A DNA stretch of 9,483 bases from an uncultured Lachnospiraceae bacterium (GCA_910579495.1 CAJTVD010000107.1:1-9483); one strand, 5' to 3'; positions 1 to 6,783 are shown, counted from the stretch's first letter. Notes: generated from the letters alone by a model not told the origin. Translations and numbers: made by a program.

Positions 1-47
1 CTTTTCCCTGAAAATCTTTTTAAAATAACTCTTGACTATTTACCAAA

Positions 48-1289
48 TTGCTTTCAAATTACAACGCCTTTAAACATGCCCTTGTGCACCTGGTCTGTGC
101 CAGCGCAAGCCGGAAGACCCAGGATGCCTTTGTCCTTGCCAATGGCGACGTGGCTTCTTTTTCTGATGCCATGACCATGGACATTGACGCCCTTGATGCC
201 TCCATCAGCAGGCAGACCACTGATGCAAGAGCCTCTCTTTCTGCCGCATACCTTTTGTCCCTGGCAGTAGGCGCCTCCGCGGCCGCGGCCTGTATCCTGC
301 TGGTATTTGGGGACTTAAGGCTTATCATGCGCCAGGTGGTAACGCCTGTGAAAAACATCCTAAGTACCATCAAAGACAGTTCCGGGCGCATCAATCACAT
401 GGCCGGGGAAGTTCTAAAAAGAACCCGGTCCTCCAAGCAAAATGCCGCCAGCCTGTCCACCCTTTCCGGCCAGCTCTCCGCCACCTTCCAGGAGGTGGCG
501 GGCAGTATCGCCGCCATCAACGAAAACACAGAGAACGTGCGCCAGGATGTGCAGCAGATTGCGGAAGAATGCAGCGCCATCACTTCCTACACCGCCCAGA
601 TGAACCAACGTGCAGACGCCATGCAGCAGTCTGCCAGAAACAGCGCAGAAATTACCAGCGCCAAAGCGGAGGAAATTCTCAGTTCCCTGAACGATGCCAT
701 TGAAAAAAGCAAAAGCGTAGACCAGATCCAGGCGCTTACCGGCGGGATCCTGGCGATCTCCCAGCAGACACGCCTGATTTCCCTGAATGCTTCCTTGGAA
801 GCTTCCAACGCCGGGGCGGCCGGCAAAGGCTTTGCAGTGGTGGCCAGGGAAATACGCGACCTTGCCGATTCCAGCCAGAAAACAGCCGCCCAGATCCAGG
901 AAATCAACAGCGTGGTCACTGCCGCAGTATACAATCTCTCTGGACACGCGCAAAACCTGATCGATTATATGGGCCAGTCTGTACTTACGGAATTCCGGAA
1001 CTTTGTACAGTCAGGAAGCCAATACAAAGAGGATGCCGCTTATATCCGCAGGGCCATGGATGAATTTTACCAACAGACGGAACACCTGAAAAATTCCATA
1101 TCGGAAATTGCAGATGCCATCGGCACAATCACAGAATCTGTTGACAACGGTGCCAACGGCATTGCCAGCGCCGCCAGCAGCAGCAAAAACCTGGCCCAGG
1201 ACATGGAAGACATTACCCTGCGCATGGGCGTCAACCAGGAAGTCGTGGACGGGCTCGAAAAAGAGACAGCAGTATTTGATAATTTATAA
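48..1289 (+). CDS. Methyl-accepting chemotaxis protein, N-terminally incomplete (end of 4-helix-bundle sensor, TM2, signalling domain)
   Basis: Chemoreceptor signalling from the membrane to CheA/CheW. The open frame begins at a TTG with no Shine-Dalgarno sequence, and stops at 33-35, 21-23 and 9-11 block it upstream. Only about 60 residues precede the membrane helix (about 67-88). They resemble the last helices of a four-helix-bundle ligand domain, so a first membrane segment and most of the sensor are missing. After TM2 come a P-x-x-N HAMP-like start (VTPVKNIL, 99-106) and a long coiled coil. The hairpin tip lies around 235-275 (QTRLISLNASLEASNAG, then GKGFAVVAREIRDLAD). The tip departs from consensus: the usual QTN is QTR (R242) and the usual arginine of E-A-x-R-A-G is asparagine (N254). 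No C-terminal CheR-docking pentapeptide is visible. It ends 28 bases before the next receptor, probably co-transcribed. Family is certain; whether it is a 5'-truncated or frameshifted pseudogene is inference, since the window starts only 47 bases upstream. Confidence 0.8.
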   Translation: MLSNYNAFKHALVHLVCASASRKTQDAFVLANGDVASFSDAMTMDIDALDASISRQTTDARASLSAAYLLSLAVGASAAAACILLVFGDLRLIMRQVVTPVKNILSTIKDSSGRINHMAGEVLKRTRSSKQNAASLSTLSGQLSATFQEVAGSIAAINENTENVRQDVQQIAEECSAITSYTAQMNQRADAMQQSARNSAEITSAKAEEILSSLNDAIEKSKSVDQIQALTGGILAISQQTRLISLNASLEASNAGAAGKGFAVVAREIRDLADSSQKTAAQIQEINSVVTAAVYNLSGHAQNLIDYMGQSVLTEFRNFVQSGSQYKEDAAYIRRAMDEFYQQTEHLKNSISEIADAIGTITESVDNGANGIASAASSSKNLAQDMEDITLRMGVNQEVVDGLEKETAVFDNL

Positions 1290-1317
1290 TTAAAATAGTT
1301 AACAAGGAGGATTTTTT

Positions 1318-3462
1318 ATGTCACCCAAGGAAAAAACAGCAAAACCACTACCTTTTACCCATGGCAGCAGCCTCAGCCAGAAAATCATTTCAAACATGGC
1401 ATTTTTAGCCGCCGGTATTTTTTTGTTGATTATTTTCACCGCTGCCCTTCTTTCCGCCAGGTCGCTGAACCAGGTTAACAAAGAAAAACTCACGGCGGTA
1501 GCTTATGAAAACACTTTTTTGTTAGCCAATGATATTGAAACTGCCTACGGAAAGGTAATCGGCTTCGCAGGCTCCCTGCGGAACATTTCCACATTGGATC
1601 CCAAGGAACAAAGAGGGGCAATCGATAACGCCCTGGTAGGCCTTTTAGAAGGCGGGGACGGTTTCCCCACTGCATTTGCTTATTTTGAGCAAAACGTCAT
1701 TGCAGACGCCAACGGGGAGCCCTACAGCGTCCACAAAAAGGACATGGCCTTTGAATCCGTAGTATATCCCAATGAGGCAAATACCGGGTATGTTTTTGAA
1801 AAGCATGAAGACGCCTTTGACAATTACGATAAAGAGTATTGGAGGGAGATCAAAGAAACTGGCCAGCCTTATATCATGGACCCGTATATTTATGAACTCA
1901 TGGGAAAAAATATCATGATGATCAGTATTATTTCCCCTGTCCTGGATGCAGAAGGGAATTTCTTCGGGGTATCCGGCGTTGATGTAGGCCTTGATGATAT
2001 GCAGGAGAAACTCCTTGTGAGTACAGATTACCGCTCCGCCCATTTGGTAGCCCTTGCAGAAGACGGGACCATATTAGTGGATTCCGCCGACGACACCAAT
2101 GTAGGGCAGGGCGCTTCTGATGTGGGATACCAGACAATGGCGGATAACGCGGATAAGATCCTTTCCCTGCAAAAGGAAGGCAATGCCGGCAGCCGTTCCC
2201 TTATCACCAAAGACAAAAACTATGCTACAGGCAAAAACGGGGTTTCCGTCACTATCCCCTTATCCATCAACGGGAAGACCAACTGGACATTACATATGAC
2301 GGTGAACAACAGCGAATTTTACGGGCCTATTATCGAAGGCACCGGAAAGCTGACCTTTATGGTAATATTTCTTGGGGCCTTATTGCTGTTTGCGGTTAAC
2401 CGCATTATTAAAAATTCCCTGGACCCTATCAAATTCATTGCCGAGGGGGCTGCCAGGCTGGAGGCAGGTGACCTGAATATCCATATTGATATTCACTCGG
2501 ATGATGAATTGGGGCAGCTTTCCCAGGCATTTAACCATATCAGCGCCATCATCAGTAATTATGTAAAGGATATTTCAGGACAGCTTTCCCAGATGGCGGA
2601 TAATAATATGGATATTGCCATTGCCCAGGATTATATCGGTGACTTTATCCCCATCAAGGAATCCATAGAAAAAATTTCACAGTCCCTGAACGATACCCTG
2701 CATCAGATCGTTTTCTCCGCAGACGAGGTATCCGCCAGTTCTGAGAACGTATCAGAGGGCGCACGGCTTCTCTCAGAGGGAGCTGCGGAACAGGCATCTG
2801 CCATTGACCAACTGGCGGTTTCCATTGAAAGCCTGTCAAAGGATGTGGCGGCAAATGCAAATGTTGCCCAGACTGCCAATGCGACTGCTTCCGAATCCGG
2901 CAGGCGGATCAGGGAAAGCAACAAGGAAATGGAACATTTAATCCATGCCATGTCGGATATCAGCCTCTCTTCCGGGGAAATAGAAAAAATCGTGAAGACC
3001 ATTGAGGATATTGCCGAGCAGACAAACTTACTTTCCTTAAACGCCTCCATAGAGGCATCCAGGGCGGGCGCTGCCGGAAGGGGCTTCGCCGTAGTGGCAA
3101 ATGAAATACGGGAACTGGCGGCTAAAAGCGCGGAAGCGGTGAGCCAGACAGCCGCCCTGATCCAGAATTCCCAAAAAGCTGTAGAAAACGGGATGCATAT
3201 AACGGATAATACCGCCAAATCCCTTATGGCTGTGGTGGAAGGCTCTGAGGAAATCTTAACATTTATGGACAAAATCAGCGATGCCTCCCAAAACCAAAAA
3301 GCAGCGCTGGAACAGCTAACCAAAAATGTGGATTTGATCAGCAACGTTGTACAGTCCAACTCATCTTCCGCCCAGTCAAGCGCAGAAACCAGCGCAGAAC
3401 TGTCCAGCCAGTCCAAACGTTTACATGAACTGGTAAACCGGTTCCAGCTCAAACAGCAATAA
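1318..3462 (+). CDS. Methyl-accepting chemotaxis protein with double-Cache sensor, HAMP and signalling domain
   Basis: Complete 714-residue transmembrane chemoreceptor; ligand binding outside the cell modulates CheA kinase through CheW. A strong AAGGAGG sits about 8 bases before the ATG. Order: cytoplasmic tail; TM1 about 25-46; extracellular double-Cache (dCache_1-like) domain about 50-335, including YWREIKETGQPYIMDPY (174-190), a central ISPV..AEGNFFGVSGVDV strand pair (205-223) and a second lobe with AEDGTILVDS (247-256); TM2 about 344-363; HAMP about 364-418 (P370, DELGQL 396-401); then the coiled-coil signalling domain. The tip is near consensus: TIEDIAEQTNLLSLNASIEA, then SRAGAAGRGFAVVANEIREL (561-600). 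Glutamine/glutamate-rich A-A-E-Q-A heptads (489-493) are likely methylation-region helices. There is no terminal NWETF-like tether. The ligand cannot be read from sequence; dCache domains often bind amino acids, amines or organic acids. It follows the truncated receptor by 28 bases and ends before a terminator. Nothing looks broken. Confidence 0.95.
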   Translation: MSPKEKTAKPLPFTHGSSLSQKIISNMAFLAAGIFLLIIFTAALLSARSLNQVNKEKLTAVAYENTFLLANDIETAYGKVIGFAGSLRNISTLDPKEQRGAIDNALVGLLEGGDGFPTAFAYFEQNVIADANGEPYSVHKKDMAFESVVYPNEANTGYVFEKHEDAFDNYDKEYWREIKETGQPYIMDPYIYELMGKNIMMISIISPVLDAEGNFFGVSGVDVGLDDMQEKLLVSTDYRSAHLVALAEDGTILVDSADDTNVGQGASDVGYQTMADNADKILSLQKEGNAGSRSLITKDKNYATGKNGVSVTIPLSINGKTNWTLHMTVNNSEFYGPIIEGTGKLTFMVIFLGALLLFAVNRIIKNSLDPIKFIAEGAARLEAGDLNIHIDIHSDDELGQLSQAFNHISAIISNYVKDISGQLSQMADNNMDIAIAQDYIGDFIPIKESIEKISQSLNDTLHQIVFSADEVSASSENVSEGARLLSEGAAEQASAIDQLAVSIESLSKDVAANANVAQTANATASESGRRIRESNKEMEHLIHAMSDISLSSGEIEKIVKTIEDIAEQTNLLSLNASIEASRAGAAGRGFAVVANEIRELAAKSAEAVSQTAALIQNSQKAVENGMHITDNTAKSLMAVVEGSEEILTFMDKISDASQNQKAALEQLTKNVDLISNVVQSNSSSAQSSAETSAELSSQSKRLHELVNRFQLKQQ

Positions 3463-3496
3463 CCAAAGGCCAGGGCACGCCGGATATCCTTATACT

Positions 3497-3529
3497 AAAA
3501 GAGCAGGAGGCACATCCCCCTGCTCTTTT
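3497..3529. terminator. Bidirectional intrinsic terminator between convergent receptor genes
   Basis: Perfect 11-bp stem AAAAGAGCAGG (3497-3507) with CCTGCTCTTTT (3519-3529), extended past one A/C mismatch by two G-C pairs, loop CACAT (3511-3515). The A-run on one side and T-run on the other give a U-tract in both directions. It lies between the + strand receptor ending at 3462 and the - strand receptor ending at 3642, so it can serve both transcripts. Confidence 0.88.
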
Positions 3530-3530
3530 A

Positions 3531-3641
3531 TTACAATAAGCTGGCACGCGAAGCGCGGCAGCGTTTGTTACAATAAGTTGGCACGCGAAGCGCGGCAGCG
3601 TTTGTTACAATAAGCTGGCACACGGAGTGCGGCAGCGTTTG
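3531..3641. repeat. Three tandem 37-bp hairpin-forming repeats
   Basis: Units at 3531-3567, 3568-3604 and 3605-3641, each beginning TTACAATAAG and ending GCAGCGTTTG, with no spacers. Units 1 and 2 differ at one base (C to T at 3578); unit 3 differs at three clustered bases. Each contains an imperfect 23-nt palindrome: outer GCTG/CAGC arms and an inner CGC-GAA-GCG mini-hairpin. In unit 3 the inner stem is CAC-GGA-GTG, so a G-C pair became A-T by a paired change and the loop keeps the GNA form. The array starts one base after the terminator stem and ends exactly at the stop codon of the - strand receptor, so it lies in that gene's 3' untranslated region. It is not CRISPR-like because no unique spacers exist. 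Function unknown; it could be a REP/PU-type intergenic element. Confidence 0.9.
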
Positions 3642-4271
3642 TCAGACATGGAATTTTGATACCTGATTCTTCAGCATCACCGCCTGCTGGGACATTTTTT
3701 CACTCACTGAAGCAGAGTCCTTTACAACATCGCTGTTGCTTTGTACCACGTTGGAAATGGTGGTAAGTTCCTGGGAAATCCGCTCTACAGCGTGGGACTG
3801 GCTATCTGCTGCTTCAAAAATTGACACCACGGCATCGGAAACCTTCTGGGCGCTCAAAGCCACTTCCTGCAGCGCCTGGTTCGTAATCCCTGTAATATGG
3901 CTGCCTGTCTCCACCGCCGTCACCGTTTCCCCAATCAAAAACGCCGTATTTTTGGCTGCTTCCGCCGATTTGCCTGCCAGGGACCTCACCTCCCCTGCCA
4001 CTACCGCAAACCCCTTGCCTGCTTCCCCTGCCCGCTGCGCTTCTATGGCTGCGTTGAGGGAAAGGATGTTGGTCTGGGAAGCAATGTCCTCAATAGTCTT
4101 TATTACTTTAATGATCTCACTGGATTTTTCATTAATCGTATTCATGGCACTTGTAAGTTCCAGCATATCCTTACTGCATATTTCAATTCTCTGGTGCGTC
4201 TGGACATTTTCCTCTTTGGCATTGCCTGCAAACCTTGCAGTAGCATCCGCCTGCTGCTTAATATTGTCCAC
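3642..4271 (-). CDS. C-terminal fragment of the interrupted receptor: cytoplasmic signalling domain
   Basis: Starts, if at all, at a GTG (4269-4271) twelve codons after the premature TAA; only a weak GGGG precedes it, so independent translation is doubtful. The 209 residues form the coiled-coil MCP signalling hairpin with an intact, near-consensus tip: TIEDIASQTNILSLNAAIEA, then QRAGEAGKGFAVVAGEVRSL (about 60-99). Glutamate and arginine of E-A-x-R-A-G-E are present. It lacks membrane segments and sensor. If made, it could only act as a soluble receptor fragment; more likely it is untranslated remnant of the gene. The C terminus (NQVSKFHV) carries no CheR-docking pentapeptide. Its TGA directly abuts the tandem repeat array. 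Confidence 0.6.
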   Translation of the reverse strand: MDNIKQQADATARFAGNAKEENVQTHQRIEICSKDMLELTSAMNTINEKSSEIIKVIKTIEDIASQTNILSLNAAIEAQRAGEAGKGFAVVAGEVRSLAGKSAEAAKNTAFLIGETVTAVETGSHITGITNQALQEVALSAQKVSDAVVSIFEAADSQSHAVERISQELTTISNVVQSNSDVVKDSASVSEKMSQQAVMLKNQVSKFHV

Positions 4272-4304
4272 AGCATCCCCAAGGGCCTGTACAGATGCCG
4301 CCTG

Positions 4305-4307
4305 TTA
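4305..4307 (-). other. Premature TAA codon in the receptor gene
   Basis: Plus-strand TTA at 4305-4307 reads TAA on the coding strand. The preceding codons give LSRGAA and the following give QAASVQ, matching the usual G-A-A/S-E-Q-A run of MCP methylation helices. A single substitution (G to T from GAA, or C to T from CAA) explains it. Confidence 0.85.
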
Positions 4308-5663
4308 TGCTGCCCCGCGGGAGAGGGAATCCGCCCTGTCTAATACCTGGCCTGCCTCCGCGTTTACCTGGTTGGATACCAGGGCGATTTCTTTAATGAC
4401 TTTGGTAAGTTTGTCACGTATTGCCTGCAGGCTGCCAATCAGTGCCTTAAGGCCGCCAATATAATACCTTTCGTTTTTGTCCACATCTACGGCAAGGTTC
4501 CCGTCCGCAATCTCACTTAATATTCTTCCAATATCTTCCGTTGCCGCCTTTAAGTGGCTGCAGACATTGTGGGTCGCCCTGGCGATCATGCCAATCTCAT
4601 CTTTCCTCCCATAAAAGGGTTCCAGCCCTTTATCTGCGGAAAGGTCAAATTCACTCAGGGCAGAGATGGCATTCTCCATAATCATCAGTTCCTTTCCGGT
4701 CCTGCTTAATATGGCAAGCGTTGCCAGAATAATAAATGCCACTACCACCGCACAGGTAACTCCCATTGAAATACGCACGCTGGACACAGAGCTGTAGACC
4801 TCCGAGTAATCGTCCTGGATCATAAATACCCAGCCCCGGTTCTCCAGATACTTATAAACCGCAAGCTGCCTGCTGCCTTGTTCATCCTGGTAGGTATATG
4901 CCTCCGCCCCGGCTCCCTCCCGGATACGGCTTATAATCTCTAAATGCCCCTTTTCGCTGATCTGCGTATTCAGGAGGGATTCGTCCGTATGGTACAGATA
5001 TACGCCTGTTTCCGCATTCATAAACACATATTTGCTTTCCGGGAGGCTTTTCAGTTCCAGGTCCAAAAGGGCATCCATCAGCCTGTCGGCGTAAACCCCT
5101 GCCCCCACATACCCTATGCAGGTTTCCCCGTCAAACACCGGGTAGTATAATGAGATGACCATGTTTCCCGTCCCCGGGGACTCCATGATCCCCAGATTGG
5201 TAAGCTCCTTATTTGCCAGGACCGTGTCCTGGAAGGTTTTCAGGGACTCTCCCTCCCGGGTGGTAATGCCAATGGCTTCCTTGGCCGTATGGGTGAGGAC
5301 ATATGTATCCGGGGTGGCGATATACAGCCCCTCAAATATCCCTTTTACATTGGAAAAATCAATCGTATACTGCCTGGCCTTGCGCAGCAGCTCTGGGTCC
5401 TGCGGGTTGGCCAGAAGATCCCGTACCTCGCCGCTTATGGCAAAGGCTTCCAGATATTCTTCCGCAGATGTTACATAATCGTCAATGATCACCGCCCTGG
5501 ATTCCACTGCGTTGGCCATCTGGTTGGTGATATTATCCCTGACCATGGATTCCGTGTTATTGGCAATCACCGTCCATAGCAACAGCATCCCTGCCAAGGT
5601 AATTGCAGTGGTCAGAATGCTGATCCTTGAAGCAAGTTTACGGTTTCTTAAAGGCTTTATCAT
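4305..5663 (-). CDS. N-terminal fragment of the interrupted receptor: Cache sensor and HAMP
   Basis: 452 residues translated before the premature stop. Visible parts: short basic cytoplasmic end (MIKPLRNRKLASR); TM1 about 15-35; extracellular Cache-type sensor about 38-293, with IDDYVTSAEEYLEAFA (60-75), GIFEGLYIATPDTYVLTHT (108-126), a membrane-distal strand pair NMVISLYYPVFDGETCIGYV (167-186) and NRGWVFMIQDD (275-285) closing the second lobe; TM2 about 298-320; HAMP and linker about 320-425 (DEIGMI 355-360). It ends in the first helix of the methylation region. As it stands it is a membrane-anchored ligand-binding protein without the CheA/CheW-contacting tip. The sensor resembles dCache_1, but the ligand is not predictable. 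Transcribed divergently from the histidine-rich protein gene. Confidence 0.75.
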   Translation of the reverse strand: MIKPLRNRKLASRISILTTAITLAGMLLLWTVIANNTESMVRDNITNQMANAVESRAVIIDDYVTSAEEYLEAFAISGEVRDLLANPQDPELLRKARQYTIDFSNVKGIFEGLYIATPDTYVLTHTAKEAIGITTREGESLKTFQDTVLANKELTNLGIMESPGTGNMVISLYYPVFDGETCIGYVGAGVYADRLMDALLDLELKSLPESKYVFMNAETGVYLYHTDESLLNTQISEKGHLEIISRIREGAGAEAYTYQDEQGSRQLAVYKYLENRGWVFMIQDDYSEVYSSVSSVRISMGVTCAVVVAFIILATLAILSRTGKELMIMENAISALSEFDLSADKGLEPFYGRKDEIGMIARATHNVCSHLKAATEDIGRILSEIADGNLAVDVDKNERYYIGGLKALIGSLQAIRDKLTKVIKEIALVSNQVNAEAGQVLDRADSLSRGAA

Positions 5664-5671
5664 TTCAATAT

Positions 5672-5734
5672 CTCCTCCATAAAAGCAAGATTTTTATTCC
5701 TATGTATAGTACCATACCAAACCGGTTTTTTCAA
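5672..5734 (-). promoter_or_regulatory. Candidate sigma-A promoter and ribosome binding site of the Cache receptor
   Basis: On the - strand, TTGAAA (5734-5729), a 17-base spacer, then TACTAT (5711-5706) fit a housekeeping promoter with a good -35 and a fair -10 (4 of 6). GGAGGAG (5678-5672) follows and lies 8 bases before the ATG at 5663. The spacer and motif match were judged by eye; no start site is known. Confidence 0.45.
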
Positions 5735-5793
5735 GAAAACCCATGCTTCCATAGCTGCCCGGCACGAAATTTTTTTCATTTTTTTATAACTGA

Positions 5794-5822
5794 TGAAAGG
5801 ATTTATTCCTGTGAATCGTATT
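5794..5822 (+). promoter_or_regulatory. Candidate ECF-type promoter for the His-rich protein/sigma/anti-sigma operon
   Basis: TGAAAG (5794-5799), 17 bases, then CGTATT (5817-5822). Well-known ECF promoters such as those of Bacillus SigW have TGAAAC, about 16 bases and CGTA. The downstream operon encodes an ECF sigma factor, and such factors commonly drive their own operons. T-rich runs (5770-5786) just upstream could act as an UP-like element. An overlapping sigma-A -10 (TATAAA at 5822-5827) without a good -35 is an alternative. The start codon is about 47 bases downstream and AAAGGAG (5854-5860) is the ribosome binding site. Confidence 0.45.
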
Positions 5823-5868
5823 ATAAACAGATACAAATAACTATACAAAACCCAAAGGAGATGTTTTA

Positions 5869-6285
5869 ATGAAAAAGGTACTTTCAACTCTTGCGGTAAT
5901 GGGGCTTGTAATTGCCGCAACCTCCACAACCGCCTATGCCCACGGCCATGGCGGCAGCCACCACAGCAGCGGCAGGAGCCAGGTGGCCTACACTGCGCCG
6001 GCACCCGTTTATACTGCCCCGGCCCAGACAACAACCAGTACCATCCCCCTGGTAGCTGCCGTCTGCGGTGCAGAAGGATGCGCCATCATTGGGGAACATA
6101 CCCATGACAATGTAAACATTGTTACCCATTATTATGGGGATGGGCATGACTACCATGATGAGTACGACCACTATTATGGGGACGGGCATGATTACCACGA
6201 CCAATATGACCACTATTACGGGGATGGACACTGCCATACAGCCGGTGATTACTCCCATCATACAGGAGAATATCATCATTATTAA
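5869..6285 (+). CDS. Secreted histidine-rich repeat protein, putative metal-binding
   Basis: 138 residues; AAAGGAG lies 8 bases before the ATG. A classic Sec signal peptide (MKKVLSTLAVMGLVIAATSTTAYA) is probably cut after A24 (AYA), leaving HGHGGSHH as the mature N terminus. A low-complexity Ala/Pro/Thr linker follows (about 39-60). Next is a C-x4-C pair with a G-E-H-T-H-D tail (C66, C71, 75-80). Then come two and a half copies of the 14-residue unit HYYGDGHDYHDxYD (87-100, 101-114, partial 115-123), and a His/Tyr end (YHHY). The mature part has 19 histidines plus many Asp, Tyr and three Cys, a composition typical of proteins that bind Zn, Ni, Cu or similar ions. There is no LPXTG sorting signal, lipobox or membrane helix, so release or loose wall association is likely. 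It is first in an operon with an ECF sigma and its anti-sigma, 15 bases before the sigma gene. No named family is recognised; metal binding is inferred from composition. Confidence 0.85.
   Translation: MKKVLSTLAVMGLVIAATSTTAYAHGHGGSHHSSGRSQVAYTAPAPVYTAPAQTTTSTIPLVAAVCGAEGCAIIGEHTHDNVNIVTHYYGDGHDYHDEYDHYYGDGHDYHDQYDHYYGDGHCHTAGDYSHHTGEYHHY
6127..6237 (+). repeat. 42-bp in-frame tandem repeats coding HYYGDGHDYHDxYD
   Basis: Units at 6127-6168 and 6169-6210, then a partial third (6211-6237) diverging after the GDGH part into C-H. The DNA copies differ mainly at third codon positions (GGGGATGGG versus GGGGACGGG, CATGATGAG versus CACGACCAA), which suggests selection on the repeated peptide. Confidence 0.85.
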
Positions 6286-6300
6286 ACAAGGAGCCTTTCT

Positions 6301-6783
6301 ATGAGAAGTAGCAGTGAGGCGGACAGGGCGGTGGAAAAATACGCCGATACTGTCCGCCGGGTCTGTTTTATGCACTTGAAAAACCACAGCGATGTGGAGG
6401 ATGTGTTCCAGGAAGTTTTTCTGAAATATATCCTTTATGATAAACCCTTTGAAAGCGACGCCCACGAAAAGGCATGGCTTATTCGTGTTGCCATAAACGC
6501 CTGCAAGGATATCTTTAAAAGTTTTTTCCGCCGTAAGGTATGCTCCTTTGAAGACATAGACATGGAACCCTTTTACATACAGGAAGAAGACAGGCCAGTC
6601 CTGGATGCGGTCTTAAGGCTGCCTGATAAATACAGAAATGTGATTTATCTGTTTTATTATGAAGGCTATACAGCAGTTGAAATTGCCAGGATTTTAAATA
6701 TGCGTGAAAATACCGTTTACACATGGCTGTCCCGTGGAAGGGCAAAATTAAAAGAGGAATTAGGAGGTGAGCTGCTTGACTGA
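6301..6783 (+). CDS. RNA polymerase ECF-family sigma-70 factor
   Basis: 160 residues, typical ECF length, directing RNA polymerase to a specific promoter set. Region sigma-2 is about 10-77: the core-binding helix includes NHSDVEDVFQEVFLKY (28-43), and EKAWLIRVAINACKDIFKS (56-74) is the usual -10 recognition region. A short acidic linker (82-97) follows. Region sigma-4 is about 98-152 (LPDKYRNVIYLFYYEGYTAV, then EIARILNMRENTVYTWLSRG), with the helix-turn-helix at roughly 122-147 reading -35 DNA. There is no sigma-3 domain and no C-terminal extension. AAGGAG lies 7 bases before the ATG. It starts 15 bases after the His-rich gene with no terminator between, and overlaps the anti-sigma gene, so all three are probably one transcript. 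The target promoter is probably the ECF-like element upstream of the operon. The exact ECF group cannot be assigned by eye. Confidence 0.93.
   Translation: MRSSSEADRAVEKYADTVRRVCFMHLKNHSDVEDVFQEVFLKYILYDKPFESDAHEKAWLIRVAINACKDIFKSFFRRKVCSFEDIDMEPFYIQEEDRPVLDAVLRLPDKYRNVIYLFYYEGYTAVEIARILNMRENTVYTWLSRGRAKLKEELGGELLD
6763..6778 (+). promoter_or_regulatory. Ribosome binding site and TTG start deciding the anti-sigma N terminus
   Basis: GGAGG (6763-6767) is 8 bases before TTG at 6776-6778. A GTG at 6767-6769 overlaps this site and has only a weaker GAGGA upstream. The TTG start overlaps the sigma stop codon (6781-6783) by 8 bases, implying translational coupling. Confidence 0.6.

Larger units (their letters stand above)
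3642..5663 (-). pseudogene. Cache-HAMP methyl-accepting chemotaxis protein interrupted by an in-frame TAA
   Basis: Two open frames, 5663-4305 and 4271-3642, are in the same frame and together make one 673-residue receptor with sensor, HAMP and signalling domain in normal order. The only break is TAA at 4305-4307 (reverse complement). Reading through it gives SLSRGAA-x-QAASVQALGDAV. The intact neighbour has SEGAAEQASAIDQLAVSI at the same place, so the lost codon was probably GAA (Glu) or CAA (Gln), either one base from TAA. No other lesion is visible, which suggests recent inactivation, a phase-variant allele, readthrough, or a sequencing error. Translation stops before the kinase-control tip, so the product should be unable to signal to CheA. 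The start is well supported: GGAGGAG 8 bases before the ATG at 5663. Confidence 0.82.

Noticed and set aside
2703..3452. 249-residue - strand frame inside the second receptor
   Set aside because: Shadow of the conserved signalling domain; its Ser/Ala/Phe-rich composition mirrors the coiled coil on the other strand.
3531..3641. Possible CRISPR array
   Set aside because: The 37-bp units are directly adjacent with no unique spacers, and no cas gene is present.
4269..4310. Programmed readthrough or recoding at the TAA
   Set aside because: No shift-prone run or clear downstream hairpin was seen, and MCPs are not known to use recoding. A point mutation is simpler.
3736..4464. 242-residue + strand frame across the broken receptor
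   Set aside because: Antisense shadow of the signalling domain; it spans the stop codon only because it is on the other strand.
5664..5868. Riboswitch or small RNA in the divergent region
   Set aside because: No conserved aptamer-like pairing was seen; the region is accounted for by promoters, T-rich runs and ribosome binding sites.
5884..6465. 193-residue - strand frame opposite the His-rich gene
   Set aside because: It is the antisense of repetitive coding DNA, rich in Val/Ile/Met runs, with no ribosome binding site. The + strand frame has a signal peptide and good start.
6767..6769. GTG as the anti-sigma start
   Set aside because: It overlaps the best Shine-Dalgarno sequence, which is properly spaced for the TTG at 6776; retained only as an alternative.
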